From Ktedonobacteraceae bacterium (GTDB lineage: Bacteria; Chloroflexota; Ktedonobacteria; Ktedonobacterales; Ktedonobacteraceae), in contig JAFMRP010000211.1 of NCBI GenBank assembly GCA_017354095.1, forward strand, positions 1-7,565: 7,565 bases of DNA, read 5' to 3'. Below, one piece after another: positions 1-5,767 of this stretch. The translations under genes were made by a program, and so were the position numbers. The notes beneath the pieces were generated by a model that was not told the DNA's origin, did no database searches, and saw only the letters and a list, made by a program, of their open reading frames with translations. How positions within the stretch are numbered: position 1 is the first letter of the stretch; every line of letters starts with the position of its first letter.

Positions 1-2160
1 ACAGCACAGATTGCCGCAGTACCAAATGTGCAGGCTGTGCAGGAACAGATGGCAGGGAGATTCCAATGGCAAACAGCCTCAGGGCCTATCGCTATAAATG
101 TGATCGCCTTTCAAGATCCCCGGCATGTCGCGCTGGGCGGATTTGAACTGACTGGCGGCCACTATCCGGGTCCCGGTGAGATCGTGATGGAGATGACAGA
201 TCTCACCCTGCACTCCTTCTCACTCAACGGAACCATCCAACTGCAAGGTCAAAAAGGAGTGACACCATTACGCGTGGGAGGGGTGGCACAGACCTCAGGA
301 CTGCCATCGGTTAGAGGGTCAAAGACCGCGCAAGCCTACATGAGAATGAGTGACCTGGGGCAACTACTCGGCATAACGCAAGCCAACAGCATTGCCATCA
401 AAGTACGTGATATTGATGCAGTGCAGGACACGGTCCAGACGCTGCGCGATTTGCTACAGAGACAACATTTGACCATGCAGCATGCTATTATAGCGGACAG
501 TGCTACCCTCCAGATTGCTCTCGACTTTCTTAATGGTTTCTTCAATCTGGTGCGTGTGCTGGCTGCCGGAGCAATTGTCGTCTCGTGCTTCCTGATCATG
601 AATACCTTGACGACGCTGATTGCCGAGCAAATGAAGATTATTGGGACAATGAAGGCACTTGGAGGTATACGGAGCGACATCTTGAAGAGCTACCTGCTGA
701 CTGTGCTCATCTATAGCCTGCTCGGAACCTTCCTGGGGCTGGCCCTGGGCATCACAATTGGTTACGTGGTTGCCTTGCAGTTTGCAAAAATAGAATTGGT
801 CTACCCGGGTCCTTTTTCTATTCCACTCGATGTCTTTCTGATAGGTATAGGCTCTGGCATAGGCGCGCCCTTACTCGTCGCCTTGTTTGCCATACTGGAT
901 GGTACGCGCATCACGGTCCATGAAGCCCTGGGGGCTTATGGTGTTACCAGCGTGAGCGCCGGTACAAACCGCTGGCTGCCCGACATTGCAGAACGGCTGA
1001 TATGGGTACCGCAGACCCTATGGCTCGGTTTTCGAGGCATTTTTCGCAAGCGAGGACGTGCGATCATGACCATCGGTGCGCTCGCGCTCTCGGGCATTAC
1101 CTTTCTGGCGGTCACTACCTTTACCTATAGTATCAATCAGATGGCGATGCAACTGCGCACGAATTATACCTACGATATAAAGGTGCGCGTGACAAGCAAC
1201 CCACAAATCTTCTCGCGTCCCCTCCCGCAACTCTATCAGATCCTGGACGGACTGCCCAATGTGTCGCGCGTCGAAGCGGGGAATGGTACATGGATGATTA
1301 CGCCGTGGGGGAAACTCGATTTAGTAGGTGTTGATGTCAATACGCAGGTCTATCGCAAGCCGATCAGCGAGGGACGCTGGTTTTTGCCGGGCGAGCAGAA
1401 TGTGGTGCTGCTGGACGAGCAAACAATGTACGGGGCACACCTCTCCATTGGGGACGCAGTGACCTTTAGCGACGGCAATGGACATAAAGCCACCTGGAAG
1501 ATTATCGGCGCAGTCAATGACATGCCGACCCAGATGGGGCTGGGTGGTGCTGCGATTACCAGTATCGAGAACATCAATCAGTTGCAAAAAGAGCCGGTCA
1601 ATAGTGTGGGTTTATTGTATATTCAAGCGCGTGACCATTCACCCGCTGCGCTACAACAACTGGCGAACAAGGTTGATCAGGCGATGCAACCGGTGGGCAA
1701 CGCTGATCCTGCTCTCACCAGGCAAGACGAGTTGAATGCCGACGAAAGTAGTGCATTGAGCATCTGCATCATCTTTTACGTAGCTGCCGTTGGTGTGGCA
1801 ATGGTTGGTATTCTGGGCCTCTACAACACCCTGATCAGTTCGGTGCTGGAGCGTCAACGAGAGATCGGCATCTGGCGCTCGATGGGAGCAAGCAGTTGGC
1901 AGGTCTCTCGCACCTTCTGGATCGAGGGCCTCTCATTGGCAAGTCTGGCCTGGCTCGTGGGAGCTATTGTTGGAGTTCCCATCGCCTATGGCTTTGATCT
2001 GCTGGTCTCGCGCTGGCTCTTTCCTGTGCCCTTTGCTTTCGATGCCGGTGCGCTGCCACTGATGTTACTGGTGCTCGTCATCATCGCCACGCTGGCCTCG
2101 TTTGGACCAACAGCGCGGGCGAGTCGTGCGCGGATTGCCACCATTCTGCGTTACGAATAG
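1..2160 (+). CDS. ABC transporter permease, two FtsX domains (5' end outside window)
   Basis: Membrane permease of the MacB/LolC-E (FtsX) superfamily. The reading frame is open from base 1, so the true start and the first membrane helix plus part of the first periplasmic-type domain lie upstream; the GTG at 28 is only the first in-frame start codon in view. Visible residues 1-170 are the end of a MacB-type extracytoplasmic domain. Hydrophobic segments follow at about 180-200, 230-258 and 278-300 (first FtsX domain, with the coupling stretch EQMKIIGTMKALGG). A fourth helix at about 352-376 starts the second half. After a second soluble domain, a second FtsX domain covers about 580-719, with QREIGIWRSMGAS as the matching coupling stretch and the family-typical C-terminal end TARASRARIATILRYE. 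Such permeases pair with a MacB/LolD-like ATPase, probably encoded upstream. The substrate cannot be told. Confident in family, not in cargo. Confidence 0.92.
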   Translation, partial: TAQIAAVPNVQAVQEQMAGRFQWQTASGPIAINVIAFQDPRHVALGGFELTGGHYPGPGEIVMEMTDLTLHSFSLNGTIQLQGQKGVTPLRVGGVAQTSGLPSVRGSKTAQAYMRMSDLGQLLGITQANSIAIKVRDIDAVQDTVQTLRDLLQRQHLTMQHAIIADSATLQIALDFLNGFFNLVRVLAAGAIVVSCFLIMNTLTTLIAEQMKIIGTMKALGGIRSDILKSYLLTVLIYSLLGTFLGLALGITIGYVVALQFAKIELVYPGPFSIPLDVFLIGIGSGIGAPLLVALFAILDGTRITVHEALGAYGVTSVSAGTNRWLPDIAERLIWVPQTLWLGFRGIFRKRGRAIMTIGALALSGITFLAVTTFTYSINQMAMQLRTNYTYDIKVRVTSNPQIFSRPLPQLYQILDGLPNVSRVEAGNGTWMITPWGKLDLVGVDVNTQVYRKPISEGRWFLPGEQNVVLLDEQTMYGAHLSIGDAVTFSDGNGHKATWKIIGAVNDMPTQMGLGGAAITSIENINQLQKEPVNSVGLLYIQARDHSPAALQQLANKVDQAMQPVGNADPALTRQDELNADESSALSICIIFYVAAVGVAMVGILGLYNTLISSVLERQREIGIWRSMGASSWQVSRTFWIEGLSLASLAWLVGAIVGVPIAYGFDLLVSRWLFPVPFAFDAGALPLMLLVLVIIATLASFGPTARASRARIATILRYE

Positions 2161-2187
2161 GGGGGCGAAGTGTAAATCCGCTCATTA

Positions 2188-2371
2188 GTTATAGTATAGT
2201 GTAGCAAAGTGTAGCAGCGGGCGAGCGGTATTAATTTGGCCTTGCCGATTGGCAGGGATCGGCCTGTGGGGCCAGAGGGAGAAGATCGACGATCTTCGTG
2301 GTGTAGCGTAGCACGGAAAGTGTAGCAAAAACCCTCAAATTGAGCTCAAAGGCTGCTACACTTTACCATAA
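2188..2371 (+). mobile_element. MITE-like element, copy 1
   Basis: A 184-bp non-coding element, about 90% identical (18 mismatches by eye, no gaps) to the reverse complement of 5549-5732. The ends are inverted: GTTATAGTATAGTGTAGC on the left, and GCTACACTTTACCATAA on the right. Inside are four direct GTGTAGC heptamers (2199, 2209, 2301, 2320), an extra GTAGC at 2308, and one inverted copy at 2355-2361. There is also a perfect 17-base palindrome GAAGATCGACGATCTTC (2281-2297) and the palindrome TTGAGCTCAA at 2340-2349. It lies 27 bp after the permease stop codon and carries no usable ORF. A TA dinucleotide at each end could be a target duplication, but this is not proven. It could instead be a non-mobile dispersed repeat. 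Confidence 0.72.
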
Positions 2372-2447
2372 TTACGTGATTTGCCTGTATGGTGGTACCA
2401 TTTTATGGGAGTTCTCTAAGGAAACTCAAAAACTGCTTGAAAACCTC

Positions 2448-2478
2448 TTGACTTAGAGCGCTCTAAGTATTTTATACT
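2448..2478 (+). promoter_or_regulatory. MerR-type promoter with embedded operator for merR-SDR operon
   Basis: The -35 box TTGACT (2448-2453) and -10 box TATACT (2473-2478) are separated by 19 bp, the overlong spacer typical of MerR-activated promoters. A perfect 18-bp palindrome, ACTTAGAGCGCTCTAAGT (2451-2468), fills the space between them. The -10 box ends only 6 bp before the merR ATG at 2485, so the expected transcription start falls on or next to the start codon. That implies a leaderless mRNA and explains why no Shine-Dalgarno is present. The CTTAGAG half-site resembles operators of the AdhR/NmlR branch of MerR regulators, from memory. Confidence 0.85.
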
Positions 2479-2484
2479 GGGGCC

Positions 2485-2943
2485 ATGTCACGTGATATTA
2501 CAACAGCTAAACCAGAAGCGCCATTCACTATTCAGCAAATGGCTGCTCAGAGCGGTCTGAGCGAATACACGCTGCGCTACTACGAGAAGGTAGGGCTTAT
2601 CCAGCCGATCCCACGTGATGGGAGCAGCGGCCATCGACGCTATAGCGCGGATACCGCGAGGGTGGTAGAGACGCTGTCATGCCTGCGCGCGAGCGGTCTT
2701 TCCCTTGACGATATGCGGCGGTACTTACAGCAGCGGGAACGAGGTGACGAAGCAGCTGCTGAGCAAAAAGCGCTATTTGTGGCGCACGCCGAGGCGGTTG
2801 AAGAGGAGATCCGCAAGCTCCACATCCGGCAGCGGTATCTGCGCGGCAAAATAGCGTACTGGGATGCGCGTCTGGCCGGTGATCTGGAACTGGCCGAGCA
2901 GATTGCTGCTCAGAACCAGGAGATCGCCAAAGAGTTAAAATAA
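2485..2943 (+). CDS. MerR-family transcriptional regulator, AdhR-like
   Basis: 152-residue one-component DNA-binding regulator. After a 13-residue N-terminal extension come the MerR helix-turn-helix and wing: FTIQQMAAQSGLSEYTLRYY (14-33), EKVGLIQP, and the wing GHRRYS (49-54). Residues 62-82 carry CLRASGLSLDDM, and residues 85-130 form the long dimerisation helix typical of the family. C66 is the only cysteine and sits where the conserved cysteine of Bacillus AdhR-type sensors occurs (CMRNAGLSIE in AdhR, recalled), which fits thiol-based sensing of electrophiles such as aldehydes. No Cys-rich metal-binding tail is present. The ATG at 2485 is chosen because the promoter ends just before it. 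The SDR gene follows 25 bp downstream, so the two are probably one operon under autoregulation. Family certain; the AdhR-like signal is inference. Confidence 0.93.
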   Translation: MSRDITTAKPEAPFTIQQMAAQSGLSEYTLRYYEKVGLIQPIPRDGSSGHRRYSADTARVVETLSCLRASGLSLDDMRRYLQQRERGDEAAAEQKALFVAHAEAVEEEIRKLHIRQRYLRGKIAYWDARLAGDLELAEQIAAQNQEIAKELK

Positions 2944-2968
2944 CGAAGAACAAACAAAGGAACGTCTT

Positions 2969-3799
2969 ATGACGAAAACATGGTTTATTACTGGCACCTC
3001 GAAAGGCTTCGGACGGGTCTGGGCAGAGGCGGCGCTGCGACGCGGCGATCAGGTCGTGGCAACCGCGCGCAACCTGGAGAGCCTGCAAGAGCTTAACGAA
3101 CATTACGGCGACAATGTTCTGACGCTGGCTCTGGATGTCACCAACAAAGCCGCCGTTGACATAGTAGTAAGACAGGCATACGAGCACTTCGGACGTCTGG
3201 ATGTTATTATCAATAATGCTGGTTATGGGCAGTTTGGTGCTATAGAAGAGATCAGCGAGCAGGAGGCTCGTGATCAGCTAGAGACAAACCTGTTGGGAGC
3301 CCTGTGGGTGACGCAGGCGGCGCTCCCCTACCTGCGTGAACAGGGCAGCGGGCATATCATCCAGGTTTCCAGTATTGGGGGTGTCAGTACCGTTCCTTAC
3401 ATTGGCATGTACCACGCGAGTAAATGGGGACTTGAGGGGTTTAGCCAGGCGCTCAACCAGGAGATGCAGGCGCTGGGCATCAAGGTTACACTGATTGAGC
3501 CGATCGGGTATACGACGGACTGGGCGGGTCCTTCCGCAAAGTTTGCCCAGGAACTGCCGGTGTACGATCATGTACGAGAGGCCAATAGCGCTCGCCTGAG
3601 CGCATCTGTTCGCGGGAATCCAGAGGCCACCGGACCAGTCGTGCTGAAACTGGTCGATATGGAGCACCCTCCACTGCGGATCTTCTTCGGTAAGGGCGCG
3701 CATGATAGGATCCATGTCGAGTATGAGAAGCGCCTGGCCGAGTGGGACGCGTTCAAAGATCTCAGCGAAGAAGCCCATGGCGAAGAGAGCGTGATGTAA
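2969..3799 (+). CDS. Classical short-chain dehydrogenase/reductase (SDR)
   Basis: 276-residue cytoplasmic NAD(P)-dependent oxidoreductase with a Rossmann fold. Visible classical motifs are TGTSKGFG (8-15, cofactor loop), D56-V57 (adenine site), NNAGYG (82-87), N107, S135 in VSS, and Y148-x3-K152 in YHASK. The full N-S-Y-K catalytic tetrad is therefore present, with the normal 13-residue Ser-Tyr distance. The basic residue in ATAR (R34) after the second strand suggests NADP(H). The C-terminal third (from about 180) is the variable substrate region, so the substrate is unknown. It resembles the many SDRs annotated as 'oxidoreductase, SDR family' that follow a MerR gene. AAAGGA at 2956-2961, 7 nt before ATG, is a good ribosome site. 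Translation thus uses an internal Shine-Dalgarno while the upstream merR appears leaderless. Likely role is reduction of a carbonyl compound sensed by the MerR protein (inference). Confidence 0.93.
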   Translation: MTKTWFITGTSKGFGRVWAEAALRRGDQVVATARNLESLQELNEHYGDNVLTLALDVTNKAAVDIVVRQAYEHFGRLDVIINNAGYGQFGAIEEISEQEARDQLETNLLGALWVTQAALPYLREQGSGHIIQVSSIGGVSTVPYIGMYHASKWGLEGFSQALNQEMQALGIKVTLIEPIGYTTDWAGPSAKFAQELPVYDHVREANSARLSASVRGNPEATGPVVLKLVDMEHPPLRIFFGKGAHDRIHVEYEKRLAEWDAFKDLSEEAHGEESVM

Positions 3800-3823
3800 G
3801 GGCATCTCTTACACTCCGCTCTC
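3785..3823. terminator. Hairpin between convergent SDR and lactonase genes, spanning the SDR stop codon
   Basis: GAGAGCG (3785-3791) pairs with CGCTCTC (3817-3823), and TGTAAG (3795-3800) pairs with CTTACA (3808-3813). The two stem blocks are separated by a 3x3 internal loop and closed by the 7-nt loop GGCATCT, giving 13 base pairs. The SDR stop codon TAA (3797-3799) lies inside the stem. There is no U-tract on either side, so this is not a standard intrinsic terminator. As the only strong structure in the 37-bp convergent spacer, it is the best candidate for a two-way transcription end or an mRNA 3'-end stabiliser. Confidence 0.4.
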
Positions 3824-3836
3824 GCTGTACTCACGC

Positions 3837-4553
3837 TTAGCTGTAGTACTCAGGAAGCTTTTTGAGAGTTTCCCACTGCGCGTTATCGTGTCCGAAGACG
3901 ACCAGCCCCGCCTGTTCGCGCTCGGCCACGGCGATCAATTTGCGCGCACCTTCTCGCGCTAGTTCTTCGTTGTCGTCCTGGGGAGTCTTCGGACGGTCGG
4001 GGGCGAAGAGATTTTGCGAGGGAACCGCGTCGATCGTCAGCAGCACCGGGCCGGTCTCGGGCAGGCGCACCAGGACTGATTGATGTCCTCGTGTATGGCC
4101 GTTGGTGACGATCAGTTCAATGCCCGGAAGTAGGACACTATCGCCGTCCAGTTGTCGATAGTGCAGAGCCGGGTCATCCCACCTTGAGCTCCAGCGGGCA
4201 AAGCGGGGATGCCCACTGCGCGCCAGTTCATAGTGCTGGCGCTGCACCACCAGTTCGGCCCGTGCGAAGGCCGGGTGATTGCCACAGTGGTCGATGTCAA
4301 AATGTGTACAGATCAAAATGTCGATATCTTCTGGGCGCAGATTCAGCAGCGCCAGTTGTTCAACCACATCCTGAGCATAGGAGATGGGAGGCAGGCCCAT
4401 CTCGGGGGGAGGCTGAAAACCTTTGGGCAGGCCGCTATCGATCAGGATATTTTTGCCATCGCCAGTCTGTACCAGGTAACAGACAACAGGAGTGAGCCCC
4501 TTTGCCACCTGCATCAGGTAGAGGCGCCGCAAAGCAGCAGGATGAGTGGTCAT
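3837..4553 (-). CDS. AiiA-like metallo-beta-lactamase-fold hydrolase (N-acyl homoserine lactonase family)
   Basis: 238 residues, close to the usual length of about 250 for AiiA-type lactonases. Family marks are ILIDSGLP (36-43), THFDIDHCGN (83-92), the NGHTRGHQSV block (151-160) with metal ligand H157, LLTIDA (171-176) with bridging D175, and VFGHD (219-223) with H222. The tail LPEYYS matches the FPEYI tail of Bacillus AiiA (recalled). Two key positions are unusual. The metal motif HxHxDH reads H84-F-D86-I-D88-H89, so the second histidine is aspartate. The residue matching catalytic Tyr194 of AiiA (in DASY) is P178 (in DAVP). The fold and lineage are clear, but activity on acyl-homoserine lactones is uncertain; another lactone or ester may be the substrate. 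AAAGGA at 4561-4566, 7 nt upstream, supports the ATG at 4553. The gene lies 114 bp downstream of marR on the same strand. Confidence 0.92.
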   Translation of the reverse strand: MTTHPAALRRLYLMQVAKGLTPVVCYLVQTGDGKNILIDSGLPKGFQPPPEMGLPPISYAQDVVEQLALLNLRPEDIDILICTHFDIDHCGNHPAFARAELVVQRQHYELARSGHPRFARWSSRWDDPALHYRQLDGDSVLLPGIELIVTNGHTRGHQSVLVRLPETGPVLLTIDAVPSQNLFAPDRPKTPQDDNEELAREGARKLIAVAEREQAGLVVFGHDNAQWETLKKLPEYYS

Positions 4554-4588
4554 ACGTTTGTCCTTTCGTATTGTAGCGAAAAAGTCCT

Positions 4589-4605
4589 GTTCCCAGGAAG
4601 GGAAC
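4589..4605. repeat. Short inverted repeat in the lactonase leader
   Basis: GTTCCC (4589-4594) and GGGAAC (4600-4605) form a perfect 6-bp inverted repeat around a 5-nt centre. On the minus strand it is followed, after four bases, by a run of five T. It lies 36-52 bp upstream of the lactonase ATG, near the predicted transcription start of the weak candidate promoter. It could be an operator or a small attenuator-like hairpin. Its small size means chance cannot be excluded. Confidence 0.35.
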
Positions 4606-4607
4606 GC

Positions 4608-4639
4608 ACCATACCTCTTTTATTTTGCATGCTAACAAT
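4608..4639 (-). promoter_or_regulatory. Candidate lactonase promoter with second MarR site
   Basis: The 9-mer GCATGCTAA (4627-4635), extending as GCATGCTAAyAAT to 4639, repeats the core of the 14-bp palindrome in the marR promoter. Here the left arm of the palindrome is degenerate (TTTT instead of ATTA). On the minus strand a weak promoter can be drawn: TTGTTA (4633-4638) as -35 and TATGGT (4608-4613) as -10, 19 bp apart. The shared site would then cover the -35. The operator match is clear; the promoter boxes are weak, and read-through from marR is an alternative. Confidence 0.5.
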
Positions 4640-4667
4640 CTGACGGGCAAAAAAAGGGCGAGAGGAC

Positions 4668-5090
4668 TCACTCCTCTTCGAAATTGCGCAGCGCGCGTGC
4701 GAGCAGGCGCATAAAGAATTCGCGTTCATCGTCAGTGAATCCCTTGAGTGCGCGCTCGTTGACCTCATTCAGGGGCGCCGTCACACACTCCAGCGCTCGC
4801 CCGCGCTCAGTGAGATAGACGCGCTGGACGCGTTTATCCACTGGGTCGGGCTGGCGATAAACCAGATCCAGAGCCGTCATGCGCTGGATCAGTCCGGTCA
4901 CCGTCGCGGCCTCCAGCCCTAAAATCTCCTGTAGCTCCACCTGGGAGCGACCCTCTTTCGCCCAGACGTTCTTCAGAAGGCTCCACTGCGAGATCGTCAC
5001 TCCGAAAACCCGCAGCTTCTTATCCAGTTCATTCGCTATCGTGCGAGCCAGTTTCGCGATGAGTGAACCCGGATTATTGTTGATATCCAT
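4668..5090 (-). CDS. MarR-family transcriptional regulator
   Basis: 140-residue winged-helix regulator. The DNA-binding part shows GVTISQWSLLKNV (30-42), the helix-turn-helix VELQEILGLEAATVTGLIQRM (51-71), and the wing signature DPVDKRVQRVYLTERG (81-96). N- and C-terminal helices form the dimer interface, as in the family. The frame stays open upstream to 5294, but the ATG at 5090 is chosen. From there the protein has normal MarR length, the extra 68 residues do not resemble the family, and the promoter and operator lie inside that extension. No strong Shine-Dalgarno precedes it (GGGCAG is the nearest purine run). MarR proteins usually repress themselves and a neighbour until a small phenolic or lipophilic ligand or an oxidant binds. 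The next gene on this strand is the lactonase, which carries the same site. Confidence 0.92.
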   Translation of the reverse strand: MDINNNPGSLIAKLARTIANELDKKLRVFGVTISQWSLLKNVWAKEGRSQVELQEILGLEAATVTGLIQRMTALDLVYRQPDPVDKRVQRVYLTERGRALECVTAPLNEVNERALKGFTDDEREFFMRLLARALRNFEEE

Positions 5091-5112
5091 GCTCTGTATC
5101 TGCCCTGTAGTG

Positions 5113-5126
5113 ATTAGCATGCTAAT
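5113..5126. promoter_or_regulatory. MarR operator (perfect 14-bp palindrome)
   Basis: ATTAGCATGCTAAT is a perfect palindrome directly downstream of the marR -10 box, covering the expected transcription start. This is the usual place for autorepression by a MarR dimer. The core recurs at 4627-4635 upstream of the lactonase gene, which supports it as the recognition sequence. Confidence 0.75.
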
Positions 5127-5156
5127 AATATATCTGAGAAAGAGACCATCTGTCAA
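5127..5156 (-). promoter_or_regulatory. marR promoter
   Basis: Minus-strand -35 box TTGACA (5151-5156, consensus) and -10 box TATATT (5127-5132), 18 bp apart. The expected start is near 5120, leaving a leader of about 30 nt before the ATG at 5090. The operator palindrome abuts the -10 box. Confidence 0.8.
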
Positions 5157-5385
5157 GTAAGAAAAGTATATAACGCGAAGCAAGACAATGGCGTCTGCTC
5201 GCCTTCCCATCCGCCAAGTGGGGCAGGTCTCGTATGTAAGTTTCAGCGCCTCTTGATGTCCTTTGTTGTAAGCTATCAATAGATAAGGAACCAACCGATG
5301 TTACTCACCAACTTCCTGGTGAGGGTGAGGTTAGAGGGACGCATTTTCCAGATATTTCTACCTGAAAAACGCAATGGGAGGACAC
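5157..5385. other. Spacer upstream of marR with one short inverted repeat
   Basis: No gene is supported here. The only clear structure is CTCACCA (5304-5310) and TGGTGAG (5317-5323), a perfect 7-bp inverted repeat with a 6-nt loop, followed by the G-rich repeat-like run GGTGAGGTTAGAGGGAC. It is not followed by a T-tract and its role is unknown. Other plus-strand frames show no family signature. Confidence 0.4.
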
Positions 5386-5574
5386 ATGACTCGCGAACAT
5401 TCAAGGACAGAAACTTCAACACAAAAAGAGCTTCGCGGTATCCATCTCGTTGGAAGCCTCTTTTTTCTACATTCTCCAGCAGATCCCATGAAATTACCCC
5501 TACGGTACTTCCCTATAGTGGCACTATCGTATGGGTTAAATCTTGTTGTTATGGTAAAGTGTAGCAGCCCTTGA
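5386..5574 (+). pseudogene. Short ORF, possible gene remnant running into the MITE-like element
   Basis: A 62-codon frame beginning ATG at 5386, behind a purine-rich GGGAGGA (5376-5382) with a short 3-nt spacing; an in-frame ATG at 5374 overlaps that site. The first 20 or so residues look protein-like (MTREHSRTETSTQKELRGIHLVGS). GIHLVGS recalls the N-terminus of small MetE-related (cobalamin-independent methionine synthase-like) proteins, but this is a weak match from memory. After that the sequence loses protein character. The frame then enters the repeat element at 5549 and stops 26 bp inside it. This would fit the 5' stub of a gene cut by deletion or insertion. It could also be a chance ORF. 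Confidence 0.25.
5515..5527. repeat. 13-bp palindrome next to the element
   Basis: ATAGTG-G-CACTAT is a perfect 6-bp inverted repeat around one base, 21 bp outside the left edge of element copy 2. TATAGTG also occurs at the outer end of copy 1 (within GTATAGTGTAGC). It may be a decayed element end or chance. Confidence 0.3.
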
Positions 5575-5732
5575 GCTCAATTTGGGGGTTTTTGCTACAC
5601 TTTCCGTGCTACGCTACGCCACGAAGATCGTCGATCTTCTCCCTTGCGCTCTGCAGGCCCATCTCTACCAATCGGCAAAGCCAAAATAACGCCGCTCGCC
5701 CGCTGCTACACTTTGCTACACTAGACCATAAC
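5549..5732 (-). mobile_element. MITE-like element, copy 2 (inverted relative to copy 1)
   Basis: Same 184-bp element as 2188-2371, in opposite orientation. Here the outer inverted repeat is cleaner: GTTGTTATGGT (5545-5555) and ACCATAACAAC (5725-5735) are perfect 11-bp arms, giving a 191-bp unit if counted to those ends. The left and right arms then both contain AGTGTAGC on the inner side. The central palindrome is at 5623-5639. Mismatches between the copies cluster in one stretch (about 5642-5692), while the arms, the GTAGC array and the central palindrome are nearly unchanged. No transposase is encoded; a 76-codon frame across it (5571-5801) has no protein-like features. Confidence 0.75.
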
Positions 5733-5767
5733 AACCGAAACGGACAGTCCTGTTGCCACCCTCCGAA

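Noticed and set aside
2597..3187. 196-codon minus-strand ORF across merR and the SDR start
   Set aside because: It is a shadow of two well-supported genes on the other strand, with no family motifs.
3278..3805. 175-codon minus-strand ORF opposite the SDR gene
   Set aside because: It is antisense to the SDR catalytic region and lacks any recognisable domain or start signal.
4570..4575. Minus-strand TACAAT as a -10 box for the lactonase gene
   Set aside because: The transcript would start within the ribosome binding site at 4561-4566, and no matching -35 is present.
5091..5294. N-terminal extension of marR to an ATG at 5294
   Set aside because: It would place the consensus promoter and the palindromic operator inside the coding sequence, and the extra residues do not resemble MarR proteins.
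2188..5732. Composite transposon with its own transposase
   Set aside because: None of the enclosed genes is a transposase, recombinase or resolvase, and each element copy is too short to encode one; only a non-autonomous element is supported.
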